Positions 1 through 9,392 of a stretch of DNA of 48,844 nucleotides are shown here, in pieces. Location: contig NZ_JMKU01000032.1 of the NCBI RefSeq assembly GCF_000687165.1, forward strand, positions 1 through 48,844, given 5' to 3'. The DNA is from Paracidovorax oryzae ATCC 19882 (lineage in GTDB: Bacteria; Pseudomonadota; Gammaproteobacteria; Burkholderiales; Burkholderiaceae_C). The position numbers were made by a program, and so were the translations under genes. Numbering within the stretch: the first letter of the stretch is position 1; each line of letters starts with the position of its first letter. Under the pieces are notes generated by a model, which worked only from the letters and a program-made list of their open reading frames with translations, did no database searches and was not told where the DNA came from.

Positions 1-3
1 GAA

Positions 4-1194
<1,191 letters not shown>

Positions 1195-1217
1195 ATTCGA
1201 GCAATAAGGAATCTGCC

Positions 1218-1529
1218 ATGTCCAAGCAAAAGATCCGTATCCGCCTGAAGGCTTTCGATTACAAGCTGATCGACCAGTCCGCCGCCGAGATCGTTGACAC
1301 CGCCAAGCGCACCGGCGCCATCGTCAAGGGCCCCGTGCCCCTGCCGACGCGCATGAAGCGTTTCGACATCCTGCGTTCGCCCCACGTCAACAAGACGTCG
1401 CGCGACCAGTTCGAAATCCGCACGCACCAGCGCCTGATGGATATCGTCGATCCCACCGACAAGACGGTTGACGCGCTGATGAAGCTCGACCTGCCGGCTG
1501 GCGTGGACGTCGAGATCAAGCTGCAGTAA
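1218..1529 (+). CDS. rpsJ: 30S ribosomal protein S10
   Basis: Small-subunit protein of 103 aa, also known as transcription antitermination partner NusE. The sequence begins [19 protein letters not shown] and contains the conserved segment [12 protein letters not shown]. The ATG at 1218 has an upstream AAGGA (1206-1210). Reading can be extended upstream in the same frame through tuf, but that extension is a shadow of tuf. The gene sits closer to tuf (23 bp) than to rplC (255 bp), so it probably shares the tuf transcript and is separated from the rest of the S10 cluster by an internal promoter. Confidence 0.98.
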   Translation: MSKQKIRIRLKAFDYKLIDQSAAEIVDTAKRTGAIVKGPVPLPTRMKRFDILRSPHVNKTSRDQFEIRTHQRLMDIVDPTDKTVDALMKLDLPAGVDVEIKLQ

Positions 1530-1547
1530 GCACTGCGCAGCCCCCTC

Positions 1548-1579
1548 GCATGGAGCACCCCGCACGGGGTGTGCCATGC
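1548..1579 (+). other. Strong hairpin after rpsJ
   Basis: Inverted repeat of 14-nt arms (GCATGGAGCACCCC and GGGGTGTGCCATGC) around a GCAC loop, with two internal mismatches. It starts 18 bp after the rpsJ stop. There is no T-run behind it, so it is not a canonical intrinsic terminator; it may protect the 3' end of a processed transcript or act with a factor. It lies just before a second hairpin that overlaps the promoter at 1593-1621. Confidence 0.5.
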
Positions 1580-1592
1580 TTCCAACGCGGAC

Positions 1593-1621
1593 TTGCCTGC
1601 AAAGGCAGTCCGCGTTATACT
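1593..1621 (+). promoter_or_regulatory. Sigma-70 type promoter for the rplC-rpsQ operon
   Basis: TTGCCT (1593-1598) and TATACT (1616-1621) are separated by exactly 17 bp, close to the sigma-70 consensus. This would start transcription near 1628, leaving a leader of about 155 nt before rplC. The -35 box and spacer lie inside an 11-bp hairpin with arms at about 1586-1597 and 1604-1614. The leader could hold a ribosomal-protein binding site, but I recognise no known fold. Confidence 0.6.
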
Positions 1622-1784
1622 TTGAGGCTTCGCGTTTTTGCGTCCGAATAAGCGGGCGCAGGGCTGCGGAGTTTTATCAACCTTCTTTCGCGCACATTGG
1701 TGCCAAGCCGTCGAGGCCTGCGCCCGTCGTGCAAACGTCCTGGCCAATTGAAGTCGGGGCGGCGGAAGCTTTGGAGAACAACCA

Positions 1785-2459
1785 ATGAGTCTGAGCAACT
1801 CCCTCGGGTTGCTGGGCCGCAAGGTGGGCATGATGCGTCTGTTCACCGATGACGGGGACGCAGTGCCCGTCACGGTGGTGGATGTGTCCAACAACCGCGT
1901 GACCCAGATCAAAACCCAAGAGAACGATGGCTACGTGGCCCTGCAGGTCACGTTCGGTTCGCGCAAGGCATCTCGCGTGACCAAGCCCGAAGCCGGCCAC
2001 CTTGCCAAGGCAGGTGTGGAAGCCGGTGAAATCATCCGTGAATTCCGCGTGACCGCAGAAACCGCAGGCAAGTACGCCGCCGGTGCTGCAGTGCCCGTGG
2101 CGGACGTGTTCTCCGTGGGCCAGAAGGTCGATGTGCAAGGCACCTCGATCGGTAAGGGCTACGCCGGCACGATCAAGCGCCACAACATGGCCTCGCAGCG
2201 CGCATCGCACGGTAACAGCCGTTCGCACAACGTGCCCGGCTCCATCGGCATGGCGCAGGACCCCGGCCGCGTGTTCCCCGGGAAGCGCATGACGGGCCAC
2301 CTCGGCGACGCCACCACCACCACGCAGAACCTCGACGTCATCCGCGTCGACGAGGCACGCCAGCTTCTCCTGATCAAGGGCGCCATTCCGGGCTCGAAGG
2401 GTGGCTTCGTGACCGTGCGTCCCGCCGTCAAGGCCAAAGCTTCCCAAGGAGCGAACTAA
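1785..2459 (+). CDS. rplC: 50S ribosomal protein L3
   Basis: Large-subunit assembly initiator of 224 aa. It begins [20 protein letters not shown] and contains the conserved loop with [14 protein letters not shown] and the [13 protein letters not shown] segment that reaches the peptidyl-transferase centre. The length is typical of betaproteobacterial L3. GGAGAA lies just before the ATG. Its stop codon overlaps the rplD start (TAATG), so translation of the two is probably coupled. Confidence 0.98.
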   Translation: MSLSNSLGLLGRKVGMMRLFTDDGDAVPVTVVDVSNNRVTQIKTQENDGYVALQVTFGSRKASRVTKPEAGHLAKAGVEAGEIIREFRVTAETAGKYAAGAAVPVADVFSVGQKVDVQGTSIGKGYAGTIKRHNMASQRASHGNSRSHNVPGSIGMAQDPGRVFPGKRMTGHLGDATTTTQNLDVIRVDEARQLLLIKGAIPGSKGGFVTVRPAVKAKASQGAN

Positions 2460-3079
2460 TGCAGCTCGAACTCCTGAATGACCAAGGCCAGGCCGCGTCC
2501 AAGATCGACGTGCCCGAAACCGTGTTCGATCGCCAGTACAACGAAGACCTGATCCACCAGATCGTCGTGGCCTACCGCGCCAACGCCCGCCAGGGTACCC
2601 GCGCGCAGAAGGACCGCGAACAGGTTCGCCACTCGACCAAGAAGCCCTTCAAGCAAAAGGGCACCGGTAACGCACGTGCCGGTATGACCTCCTCGCCGCT
2701 GTGGCGTGGGGGCGGTCGCATCTTCCCGAACCTGCCTGAAGAAAACTTCACGCAGAAGATCAACAAGAAGATGTACCGTGCCGGCATGGCGTCCATCCTG
2801 TCGCAGCTGGCCCGCGAAGGCCGCCTGGCCGTGGTGGATTCGCTGAAGGTGGAAACGCCCAAGACCAAGGTGCTGGCCGACAAGTTCAAGGCCATGAACC
2901 TGCAATCGGTGATGGTGATCGCCGATGAAGTGGACGAAAACCTGTACCTCGCTTCCCGCAACCTGAAGAACGTGTTCGTCGTCGAACCGCGTTATGCAGA
3001 TCCGGTGTCGCTGGTGCATTACAAGAAAGTGCTCGTCACCAAGGGCGCTATCGACAAACTCAAGGAGATGTTCGCATGA
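2459..3079 (+). CDS. rplD: 50S ribosomal protein L4
   Basis: Exit-tunnel protein of 206 aa; in E. coli it also represses the S10 operon, but no equivalent leader is recognised here. The conserved [20 protein letters not shown] stretch is the extended loop lining the tunnel, followed by KGTGNARAG and the globular C-terminal part. The start overlaps the rplC stop as TAATG and the end overlaps rplW by 4 bp (ATGA), showing tight coupling in the operon. Confidence 0.98.
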   Translation: MQLELLNDQGQAASKIDVPETVFDRQYNEDLIHQIVVAYRANARQGTRAQKDREQVRHSTKKPFKQKGTGNARAGMTSSPLWRGGGRIFPNLPEENFTQKINKKMYRAGMASILSQLAREGRLAVVDSLKVETPKTKVLADKFKAMNLQSVMVIADEVDENLYLASRNLKNVFVVEPRYADPVSLVHYKKVLVTKGAIDKLKEMFA

Positions 3080-3390
3080 GCACGACCAAGTTTGACGAAG
3101 GCCGTCTGATGCAGGTTCTGGTCGCTCCCATCGTGTCCGAAAAGGCCACCATGGTTGCCGAGAAGTCCAATGCTGTGACGTTCAAGGTGCTGCAGAACGC
3201 AACCAAGCCCGAAATCAAGGCCGCCGTGGAATTGATGTTCAAGGTCGAGGTCAAGGGCGTTTCTGTGGTGAACACCAAAGGCAAGACCAAGCGCTTTGGC
3301 AAGACCATCGGCCGCCGCGACAACGTGCGCAAGGCCTATGTGACGCTGAAGGAAGGTCAAGAGCTGAACCTGTCCGGGGAGGCCGCTTAA
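3076..3390 (+). CDS. rplW: 50S ribosomal protein L23
   Basis: Protein of 104 aa at the tunnel exit, docking site for trigger factor and SRP. It shows the usual APIVSEKAT start of the fold, the core [20 protein letters not shown] and the basic [10 protein letters not shown] loop. The start overlaps the rplD stop in an ATGA junction. The stop TAA is directly abutted by the rplB ATG with no gap. Confidence 0.98.
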   Translation: MSTTKFDEGRLMQVLVAPIVSEKATMVAEKSNAVTFKVLQNATKPEIKAAVELMFKVEVKGVSVVNTKGKTKRFGKTIGRRDNVRKAYVTLKEGQELNLSGEAA

Positions 3391-4215
3391 ATGGCAGTCA
3401 TCAAGATGAAACCCACCTCGCCCGGCCAACGTGCCGTGGTGAAGGTGACGCGTGACCACCTGTACAAGGGCGAGGCTTTCGCTGCGCTGCTGGAGCCCCA
3501 GCACCAGAAGTCCGGCCGCAACAACAACGGTCACATCACCACCCGCCACAAGGGCGGTGGCCACAAGCACCACTACCGCGTGGTGGACTTCAAGCGTAAC
3601 AAGGATGCGATTCCGGCCAAGGTCGAGCGCATCGAGTACGACCCGAACCGTACGGCCCACATCGCCCTGGTGTGCTACGCCGACGGCGAGCGCCGCTACA
3701 TCATCGCTCCCCGCAATCTGGAAGTCGGCGCCACCATCGTGAGCGGCTCCGAGGCCCCGATCCGCGTGGGCAACACGCTGCCGATCCGCAACATCCCCGT
3801 GGGTTCGACGATCCACTGCATCGAGCTCAAGCCCGGTGCCGGTGCCCAGATCGCCCGTTCCGCCGGCACGTCTGCCACCCTGCTGGCCCGCGAAAGCACG
3901 TACGCCCAGGTGCGTATGCGCTCCGGCGAAGTGCGCAAGATCCATATCGAGTGCCGCGCCACCATCGGTGAAGTCGCCAACGAAGAACACAGCCTGCGCC
4001 AACTGGGCAAGGCCGGTGTGAAGCGCTGGATGGGTATCCGCCCGACCGTCCGCGGCGTGGCCATGAACCCGGTGGATCACCCGCACGGTGGTGGCGAAGG
4101 CCGCACCGGCGAAGGCCGCCATGCTGTCGATCCTTGGGGCAATCTGACCAAGGGTTATCGCACCCGCAACAACAAGCGCACACAGGTCATGATCGTGTCG
4201 CGCCGCAAGAAGTAA
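3391..4215 (+). CDS. rplB: 50S ribosomal protein L2
   Basis: RNA-binding protein of 274 aa needed for subunit joining and peptidyl transfer. It carries the N-terminal [15 protein letters not shown] segment, the [17 protein letters not shown] basic region and the C-terminal [17 protein letters not shown] motif containing the functionally important histidine. Length is normal. The start codon immediately follows the rplW stop, and rpsS begins 10 bp downstream. Confidence 0.98.
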   Translation: MAVIKMKPTSPGQRAVVKVTRDHLYKGEAFAALLEPQHQKSGRNNNGHITTRHKGGGHKHHYRVVDFKRNKDAIPAKVERIEYDPNRTAHIALVCYADGERRYIIAPRNLEVGATIVSGSEAPIRVGNTLPIRNIPVGSTIHCIELKPGAGAQIARSAGTSATLLARESTYAQVRMRSGEVRKIHIECRATIGEVANEEHSLRQLGKAGVKRWMGIRPTVRGVAMNPVDHPHGGGEGRTGEGRHAVDPWGNLTKGYRTRNNKRTQVMIVSRRKK

Positions 4216-4225
4216 GGGATAACAA

Positions 4226-4504
4226 ATGACTCGTTCTCTCAAAAAGGGTCCGTTTGTTGACCACCACTTGCTGGCCAAGGTCGAAAAGGCCGTCGCCACC
4301 AAGGACAAGAAGCCAGTCAAGACCTGGTCGCGTCGCTCCATGGTCCTGCCCGAATTCATCGGCCTGACCATTGCCGTCCACAACGGCAAGCAGCACGTGC
4401 CGGTCTATGTCACCGACCAGATGGTGGGCCACAAGCTGGGCGAATTCGCCCTGACGCGCACCTTCAAGGGTCACCCCGCGGACAAGAAGGTCCAGAAGAA
4501 ATAA
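4226..4504 (+). CDS. rpsS: 30S ribosomal protein S19
   Basis: Head-domain protein of 92 aa that pairs with S13 near the A-site tRNA. It begins [16 protein letters not shown] and contains the conserved [21 protein letters not shown] core. AAGGGA lies before the ATG. It is 10 bp from rplB and 10 bp from rplV. Confidence 0.98.
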   Translation: MTRSLKKGPFVDHHLLAKVEKAVATKDKKPVKTWSRRSMVLPEFIGLTIAVHNGKQHVPVYVTDQMVGHKLGEFALTRTFKGHPADKKVQKK

Positions 4505-4514
4505 GGAGCAGAAC

Positions 4515-4847
4515 ATGTCTGAAACACGTGCTGTCCTCCGTGGCGTCCGCCTGTCGGTGGACAAGGGCCGTCTGGTTGCGGACCTGATCCGCGGCAAGAA
4601 GGTCGACCAGGCCCTGAACATCCTGACGTTCACGCAGAAAAAAGCTGCCGGCATCGTCAAGAAGGTTCTGGAGTCCGCCATCGCCAATGCCGAGCACAAC
4701 GACGGCGCCGATATCGACGAACTGAAGGTCAAGACCATCTACGTCGAGCAAGGCACGACGCTCAAGCGCTTCACGGCCCGCGCCAAAGGCCGCGGCAACC
4801 GCATCAGCAAGCCCACCTGCCACGTGTACGTGACGGTCGGCAACTGA
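4515..4847 (+). CDS. rplV: 50S ribosomal protein L22
   Basis: Tunnel protein of 110 aa whose long beta-hairpin lines the exit constriction. The N-terminal [20 protein letters not shown] and C-terminal [20 protein letters not shown] segments are typical. The hairpin shows no visible deletion of the type linked to macrolide resistance. AAGGAG lies 6 bp before the ATG. Confidence 0.98.
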   Translation: MSETRAVLRGVRLSVDKGRLVADLIRGKKVDQALNILTFTQKKAAGIVKKVLESAIANAEHNDGADIDELKVKTIYVEQGTTLKRFTARAKGRGNRISKPTCHVYVTVGN

Positions 4848-4862
4848 GGCCAAAGGAAGAAT

Positions 4863-5744
4863 ATGGGACAAAAAATCCATCCTACCGGCTTCCGCCTGGC
4901 CGTGAGCCGCAACTGGGCCAGCCGCTGGTACGCGAGCAACCGTGACTTCGCCGGCATGCTGGCCGAAGACATCAAGGTGCGCGAGTACCTGAAGGCCAAG
5001 CTGAAGAACGCCGCCGTGTCGCGCATCCTGATCGAGCGTCCTGCCAAGAACGCCCGCATCACGATCTATTCGGCACGTCCCGGCGTGGTGATCGGCAAGA
5101 AGGGCGAGGACATCGAGAACCTGAAGAAGGAACTCGCCACCCGCCTGGGCGTGCCGGTCGCAGTGAACATCGAAGAAGTGCGCAAGCCCGAAATCGATGC
5201 CAAGCTGATCGCCGACTCGATCACCCAGCAGCTCGAAAAGCGCATCATGTTCCGCCGCGCCATGAAACGTGCGATGCAGAACGCGATGCGCCTGGGCGCC
5301 CAGGGCATCAAGATCATGTCCGCCGGCCGCCTGAACGGCATCGAAATCGCCCGTACCGAGTGGTACCGCGAAGGCCGTGTGCCGCTGCACACCCTGCGCG
5401 CCGACATCGACTACGGCACCTCCGAAGCCAAGACCACCTACGGTGTGATCGGCGTGAAGGTGTGGGTCTACAAGGGCGACACGCTGGGCCGCAACGACCT
5501 GCCGGTGGCCGAGACGCCCCGTCCGGAAGAAGAGCGCCGCCCCCGCGGTCCCCGCCGTGACGGCCGCCCTGGTGGCGACCGTGCCGGTGCAGGCCGTGGT
5601 CCCCGTCGTCCCATGGGTGGCAATGCCGCTCCGGCCGATGGCAGCGACAAGCCCGCTGGTGCCGGTGGCACCGACGCAACCGCCGTTAAGCGCGTTCGCA
5701 AGGTTGACGCGCCCGCTACAGCAGCGGACGGCAAAGGAGAATAA
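4863..5744 (+). CDS. rpsC: 30S ribosomal protein S3 with extended C-terminus
   Basis: mRNA-entry protein of 293 aa. The KH domain motif [13 protein letters not shown] is at about residues 76-88 and the C-terminal S3 domain with [20 protein letters not shown] follows. The conserved part ends near residue 215, equivalent to about 230-aa S3 proteins. The remaining roughly 80 residues form a low-complexity tail rich in Arg, Gly, Pro and Ala (for example [14 protein letters not shown]). Long basic S3 tails are known in several betaproteobacteria; its function is not known to me. rplP starts 2 bp after the stop. Confidence 0.97.
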   Translation: MGQKIHPTGFRLAVSRNWASRWYASNRDFAGMLAEDIKVREYLKAKLKNAAVSRILIERPAKNARITIYSARPGVVIGKKGEDIENLKKELATRLGVPVAVNIEEVRKPEIDAKLIADSITQQLEKRIMFRRAMKRAMQNAMRLGAQGIKIMSAGRLNGIEIARTEWYREGRVPLHTLRADIDYGTSEAKTTYGVIGVKVWVYKGDTLGRNDLPVAETPRPEEERRPRGPRRDGRPGGDRAGAGRGPRRPMGGNAAPADGSDKPAGAGGTDATAVKRVRKVDAPATAADGKGE

Positions 5745-5746
5745 CG

Positions 5747-6163
5747 ATGCTGCAACCCGCTCGTCGCAAATACCGCAAAGAGCAGAAGGGCCGTAACACC
5801 GGCGTCGCCACCCGGGGCAACTCGGTGGCGTTCGGCGACTTCGGCCTGAAGTGCACGGACCGTGGCCGCCTGACGGCCCGCCAGATCGAGGCCGCACGCC
5901 GTGCGATCTCCCGTCACGTGAAGCGTGGCGGCCGCATCTGGATCCGTGTGTTCCCCGACAAGCCGATTTCCACCAAACCCGCAGAAGTGCGGATGGGTAA
6001 CGGCAAGGGCAACCCCGAGTACTACGTGGCCGAGATCCAGCCCGGCAAGATCGTCTTCGAAATCGTGGGCGTTCCTGAAGAGCTGGCACGTGAAGCGTTC
6101 CGCCTGGCTGCTGCCAAGCTGCCGCTGCGCACCACGTTCGTCGCACGTCAAATCGGCGCTTGA
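5747..6163 (+). CDS. rplP: 50S ribosomal protein L16
   Basis: Protein of 138 aa near the A site of the large subunit, starting [17 protein letters not shown]. The conserved [18 protein letters not shown] and [20 protein letters not shown] segments are all visible. AAAGGAGAA precedes the ATG, which is separated from the rpsC stop by only 2 bp. Confidence 0.98.
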   Translation: MLQPARRKYRKEQKGRNTGVATRGNSVAFGDFGLKCTDRGRLTARQIEAARRAISRHVKRGGRIWIRVFPDKPISTKPAEVRMGNGKGNPEYYVAEIQPGKIVFEIVGVPEELAREAFRLAAAKLPLRTTFVARQIGA

Positions 6164-6177
6164 TCAGGAGAATTGAA

Positions 6178-6375
6178 ATGACCAAAGCTGCTGAACTGCG
6201 CCAGAAAGACGTCGCCGGCCTCGAGGCCGAGATCAAGTCGCTGCAGAAGGCCCATTTCGGCCTGCGCATGCAGAAGGCCACGCAACAACTGGGCAATACG
6301 GGCACGCTGCGCATCACGCGCCGCGACATCGCCCGCGCCAAGACCATCCTTGCTGAAAAGCAAGCCGCCAAGTAA
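6178..6375 (+). CDS. rpmC: 50S ribosomal protein L29
   Basis: Helical protein of 65 aa at the tunnel exit, beginning [20 protein letters not shown] and containing the conserved [13 protein letters not shown] core. The start was placed at the ATG at 6178 because AGGAG (6166-6170) lies 7 bp upstream and the family normally begins with this segment. An in-frame ATG at 6160 would add six residues overlapping rplP and has no support. Confidence 0.97.
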   Translation: MTKAAELRQKDVAGLEAEIKSLQKAHFGLRMQKATQQLGNTGTLRITRRDIARAKTILAEKQAAK

Positions 6376-6384
6376 GGAGCCGAC

Positions 6385-6654
6385 ATGACGGAAGCTAAAA
6401 AATCCCTCAAGCGCACCTTGGTTGGCAAGGTGGTCAGCGACAAGCGTGAGAAGACCGTGACGGTGCTCGTCGAGCGCCGCGTGAAGCACCCGATCTACGA
6501 CAAGATCGTGATCAAGTCGAGCAAGTACCACGCGCACGACGAGAACAGCGAGTACAAGCTGGGCGACACGATCGAGATCACGGAAAGCCGCCCGCTCTCC
6601 AAGACCAAGAACTGGGTTGCGACCCGCCTGGTCCAGAAGGCTGCCCTGGTCTGA
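6385..6654 (+). CDS. rpsQ: 30S ribosomal protein S17
   Basis: Protein of 89 aa with an OB fold that binds 16S rRNA. Visible family features are [25 protein letters not shown], the KYHAHDE segment and [22 protein letters not shown] precedes the ATG. It is the last gene of this cluster and is followed by a strong terminator; rplN, the usual next gene, is absent. Confidence 0.98.
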   Translation: MTEAKKSLKRTLVGKVVSDKREKTVTVLVERRVKHPIYDKIVIKSSKYHAHDENSEYKLGDTIEITESRPLSKTKNWVATRLVQKAALV

Positions 6655-6687
6655 GTGGTTCTCCACTCTTCCGGCGACACGCCCTCC

Positions 6688-6720
6688 AAAAACGGCCCAC
6701 AATCGTGGGCCGTTTTTTTA
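6688..6720 (+). terminator. Intrinsic terminator of the S10 cluster
   Basis: A 12-bp perfect stem (AAAACGGCCCAC paired with GTGGGCCGTTTT) closes a short AATC loop and is followed by a run of seven T. It starts 33 bp after the rpsQ stop, marking a clear transcription end. Confidence 0.9.
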
Positions 6721-6800
6721 TTTCCGGCGCCGATGCCCGCGTCCGCGGCGCAACGGCTGACCCATCCCATCCACCATCCCACCCAACTGGAGAAGAAAGC

Positions 6801-7307
6801 ATGATCAAGATCGGAGAAGCGCTGCCTGCCGTGACGCTGATGGAATATTCTGAAGTCGAGGGCGGAGGCTGCAGCATCGGCCCGAACCCCGTAGACGTCG
6901 CGAAGGCCTCGGCCGGCAAGACGATCGCGCTGTTCGCCGTGCCGGGCGCTTTCACGCCGACCTGCTCCGCCAAGCACGTGCCGGGCTACGTCGAGCAGGC
7001 CGAGGCCTTCAAGGCGGCCGGCGTGGACGAAATCTGGTGCCTGAGCGTCAACGATGCCTTCGTCATGGGCGCCTGGGCGCGTGACCAGAAGACCGACGGC
7101 AAGGTGCGCATGCTGGCCGACGGCGATGCCGCCTTCGCGAAGGCCACCGGCCTGACGCTGGACCTCAACGGCAAGGGCCTGGGCCTGCGCAGCAACCGCT
7201 ATTCCATGCTGGTCAAGGACGGCAAGGTGGCTTCGCTGAACATCGAGGCACCCGGCAAGTTCGAGGTCAGCGACGCCGACACGCTGCTGGCCCAGGCCCG
7301 CGGCTGA
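6801..7307 (+). CDS. Peroxiredoxin, Prx5 (redoxin) family
   Basis: Thiol peroxidase of 168 aa that reduces H2O2 and organic hydroperoxides in the cytoplasm. The PGAFTPTCS motif contains the peroxidatic cysteine Cys55, with the supporting Thr/Pro residues in the usual places; GLGLRSNRYSMLVKDGKV is typical of glutaredoxin- or thioredoxin-dependent Prx5 proteins. The ATG at 6801 was chosen because GGAGAAGAA lies just upstream and the N-terminus MIKIGEALP matches the family; the open frame reaches back into the terminator. No resolving partner is fused. It is a monocistronic gene between the S10 terminator and a palindromic repeat. Confidence 0.93.
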   Translation: MIKIGEALPAVTLMEYSEVEGGGCSIGPNPVDVAKASAGKTIALFAVPGAFTPTCSAKHVPGYVEQAEAFKAAGVDEIWCLSVNDAFVMGAWARDQKTDGKVRMLADGDAAFAKATGLTLDLNGKGLGLRSNRYSMLVKDGKVASLNIEAPGKFEVSDADTLLAQARG

Positions 7308-7324
7308 GCGCGGCTCGCATACCC

Positions 7325-7393
7325 TTCTGGCGTCGTTGCCGCATCGTGTCGTACCCCTTTGTACGGGCTGTGGGATGCGTTGCCTCGCCAGAA
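7325..7393 (+). repeat. Imperfect palindromic intergenic repeat, copy 1
   Basis: Starts TTCTGGCG and ends CGCCAGAA, with a second inner pairing (GTACCC and GTACGG) around a short loop. It shares the 12-mer GCGTCGTTGCCG and the central GTACCC-N3-5-GTACGG layout with the segment at 31864-31931. It begins 17 bp after the peroxiredoxin stop and could fold into a long hairpin serving as a 3'-end structure. Only two copies are visible here; a genome-wide REP-like family is inferred. Confidence 0.55.
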
Positions 7394-7448
7394 ACGCTTC
7401 GCCGGACCGTGTGAACCGCTCCAGGCCTTGTCCTGGGGCCGCGCACTC

Positions 7449-8018
7449 TCAGTCGATATCGACCTTGAGGTAGTGCGATCCGGCGATGGGGTTGTGGTAG
7501 TAGGGCGGGATTTCCTCGAAACCCAGGTCGGCGTAGAGGGCCCGCGCGGACTCCATGCCGACCAGCGTGTCCAAGAGCACGCAGGCGTATCCGGCCTGTC
7601 GGGCCACGTCCAGCATGGCCTCTGCCAGTTGCCGTCCCAGGCCGAATCCGCGGAAGGCCTTGCGCACGTACAGGCGCTTCATTTCGGCCGCGTTCGGGTA
7701 GTCGGCGGTGTCCAGCGGCCGGAGGGCGCAGCACCCCGCGATCGCGCCGTCCACTTCGGCCAGCAGGATCTGCCCGCGCGGCGGGGCATAGTCGCCCGGC
7801 AACCCTGCCAGTTCGGCATCGAAACCCTGGAACTCCAGGTCGATGCCCAGGCTGTCGCCGTATTCCCGGAAGATGGCGCGCACGGGTTCCATCTCGGTGG
7901 GCTGGGAGGGCGTGAGGAGCGCGATGGAGGGCTGGTCCACGGAAAGCGTCGGGAGGGTGGCAGTGGGAACCAGTGTAACGGCATGCCCTGGCGGCCCCGC
8001 GGCCGGCCCGGGCCCCAC
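7449..8018 (-). CDS. GNAT-family N-acetyltransferase
   Basis: Predicted acetyl-CoA dependent N-acetyltransferase of up to 189 aa; the substrate is unknown. The core has the acetyl-CoA pyrophosphate loop in VRKAFRGFGLGRQLAEAM and the C-terminal FEEIPPYYHNPIAGSHYLKV segment common to a group of small-molecule acetyltransferases. The start is uncertain: the first 20-25 residues (Gly/Pro/Ala rich) do not look like a GNAT strand, while the next ATG at 7892 would remove the first beta strand (SIALLTPSQ). A non-ATG start between these is possible. It stands alone on the minus strand. Confidence 0.85.
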   Translation of the reverse strand: MGPGPAAGPPGHAVTLVPTATLPTLSVDQPSIALLTPSQPTEMEPVRAIFREYGDSLGIDLEFQGFDAELAGLPGDYAPPRGQILLAEVDGAIAGCCALRPLDTADYPNAAEMKRLYVRKAFRGFGLGRQLAEAMLDVARQAGYACVLLDTLVGMESARALYADLGFEEIPPYYHNPIAGSHYLKVDID

Positions 8019-8089
8019 GCCGCGCGGGGCATCACGTTCCGCCTGCCAAGAGCTGGTCCCCTGGCCCGGTGCTGGCCGGGCGGCGCCGC

Positions 8090-8596
8090 TCAGGTTTCGG
8101 CCAGGAGCCGTTCGATCAACTGGTGGAGTTCCGCAAAGTCCGGGGCCCCCACGTAGCTCTTCACGATCTCGCCGCGCTTGTTCACGATGAAGGTCGAGGG
8201 GGTGAGCTGAACGTCGCCCCAGGCCCTGGCCACCGAACCGGTGTTGTCGATGGCCACCTTGAAGGGGAGCTGGCGGGTCTGCGCGAAGTTCACCACGTAG
8301 CTCGGCGGGTCGTAGCTCATGGCCACGGCCAGCGTATCGAAGCCGCGGTCACGGTACTTGCCGTAGGTGGACACGATCTGCGGCATCTCAGCCACGCAGG
8401 TGGTGCAGCTAGTCGCCCAGAAATTCACGAGGGTGACCTTTCCTCGGAGGTCCGCGGTGGTCTGGCGGCTGCCGTCGAGCAGCACGAAGGTGGATTCCGG
8501 GGCCTGGGAGCGTCCCGCGCCCAGGAAGACGAAAGCGCCCACGCCCACGAAGGCCGCGACCGCGGCAGCGCCGATCCAATGCTTCAAGCCCATCAT
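8090..8596 (-). CDS. Membrane-anchored TlpA-like thioredoxin-fold protein
   Basis: Protein of 168 aa with an uncleaved or signal-type N-terminal hydrophobic segment (about residues 8-28) and a periplasmic TlpA/ResA-type thioredoxin domain. The active site in NFWATSCTTCVAEMP has Cys64 and Cys67 in a CTTC motif, not the more common CPPC or CEPC. The cis-proline loop is in VQLTPSTFIVNKRGEIV. Such proteins reduce disulfides, often for cytochrome c maturation, or act in oxidative stress. It is divergent from the lipoprotein gene at 8796, with an FNR-like site between them. Confidence 0.88.
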   Translation of the reverse strand: MMGLKHWIGAAAVAAFVGVGAFVFLGAGRSQAPESTFVLLDGSRQTTADLRGKVTLVNFWATSCTTCVAEMPQIVSTYGKYRDRGFDTLAVAMSYDPPSYVVNFAQTRQLPFKVAIDNTGSVARAWGDVQLTPSTFIVNKRGEIVKSYVGAPDFAELHQLIERLLAET

Positions 8597-8724
8597 GCCG
8601 TCCTTCCATCCGTCCGTTCAGGCCGCGCGGCGCACGAAACGCGGCGCACGGCTGCCATTGTGCCGGACGGGGGGGTCCGGCGCATGCCGCTGGTGGAGCA
8701 TGCGGCCAGCAGAAAAGTTCGGGC

Positions 8725-8738
8725 TTGACGCGTATCAA
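8725..8738. promoter_or_regulatory. FNR/Anr-type box
   Basis: TTGACGCGTATCAA matches the FNR dyad TTGAT-N4-ATCAA with a single difference. It lies in the 199-bp divergent gap, about 130 bp before the TlpA-like start and 58 bp before the lipoprotein start. This placement could give oxygen-responsive control of either gene; the target is not determined. Confidence 0.5.
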
Positions 8739-8795
8739 TCGCCGGGACGCATGCCGTGCGCGGGGCCACCGGGATGGGCCGACCATAATGCCCGG

Positions 8796-9371
8796 ATGTC
8801 GCGCAACCGCATGCCCTGGACCCTGCTGGCCGTTGCCCTGTCGCTGGCGGGCTGCAGTCCGTCGCTGGACTGGCGTTCCGTCCGGATGGACGATGCGGGG
8901 CTGACGGCGCTGTTTCCGTGCAAGCCGGAGCGTGCCGTGCGCCCCGTCGAGCTGCAGGGGCGCTCCGTGGAGTTGTCCATGGCCGGGTGCGATGCCGATG
9001 GCGCCACCTTCGCCGTATCCCACATGGTGCTGCCGCCGGGCACCGGAGCGGTCGATGCGGGCGCAGTGCTCGCGCAGTGGCGTGGGGCGACATTGGCGCG
9101 CATCGGCGTGCCGGTGGACGCGGCAGGGCCCGGTGTCCCGTTCACGCCCCCCGGTGCGCTGCCGTTGCCGCAGTCCGTGCGCCTGCAGGCGCATGGTGCG
9201 GCGCCGGGGCAGGGGGCGGCGGTTGCGGTGGCGGTGGACGCCGCCTGGTTCGCCCGGGCCGAAGCCGCAGGGGATGGGCCGCGCATGCGGCTCTACCATG
9301 CGGTGATCTACAGCCCCCGGCCGCGGGCTGCGGTGGCGGACACGTTTTTTCCCGGGCTCGCATTGCGATAA
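8796..9371 (+). CDS. Predicted lipoprotein of unknown function
   Basis: Protein of 191 aa with a lipoprotein signal: MSRNRMPWTLLAVALSLAGC, with the acceptor Cys20 in an LAGC lipobox. The mature part opens SPSLDWRSVRMDDAGLTALFPCKPE and has no motif I can assign. The ATG at 8796 was chosen because it gives a complete lipobox signal; the open frame continues upstream but over non-coding-like sequence. It lies 21 bp before the EIIA gene and could be the first gene of that transcript. It is divergent from the TlpA-like gene. Confidence 0.75.
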   Translation: MSRNRMPWTLLAVALSLAGCSPSLDWRSVRMDDAGLTALFPCKPERAVRPVELQGRSVELSMAGCDADGATFAVSHMVLPPGTGAVDAGAVLAQWRGATLARIGVPVDAAGPGVPFTPPGALPLPQSVRLQAHGAAPGQGAAVAVAVDAAWFARAEAAGDGPRMRLYHAVIYSPRPRAAVADTFFPGLALR

Positions 9372-9392
9372 TGCGGTTCACCTGATCTCCCC

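Noticed and set aside
4464-6443. 659-codon minus-strand frame opposite the ribosomal protein genes
   Set aside because: Antisense shadow of rplV-rpsC-rplP-rpmC, with no recognisable domain.
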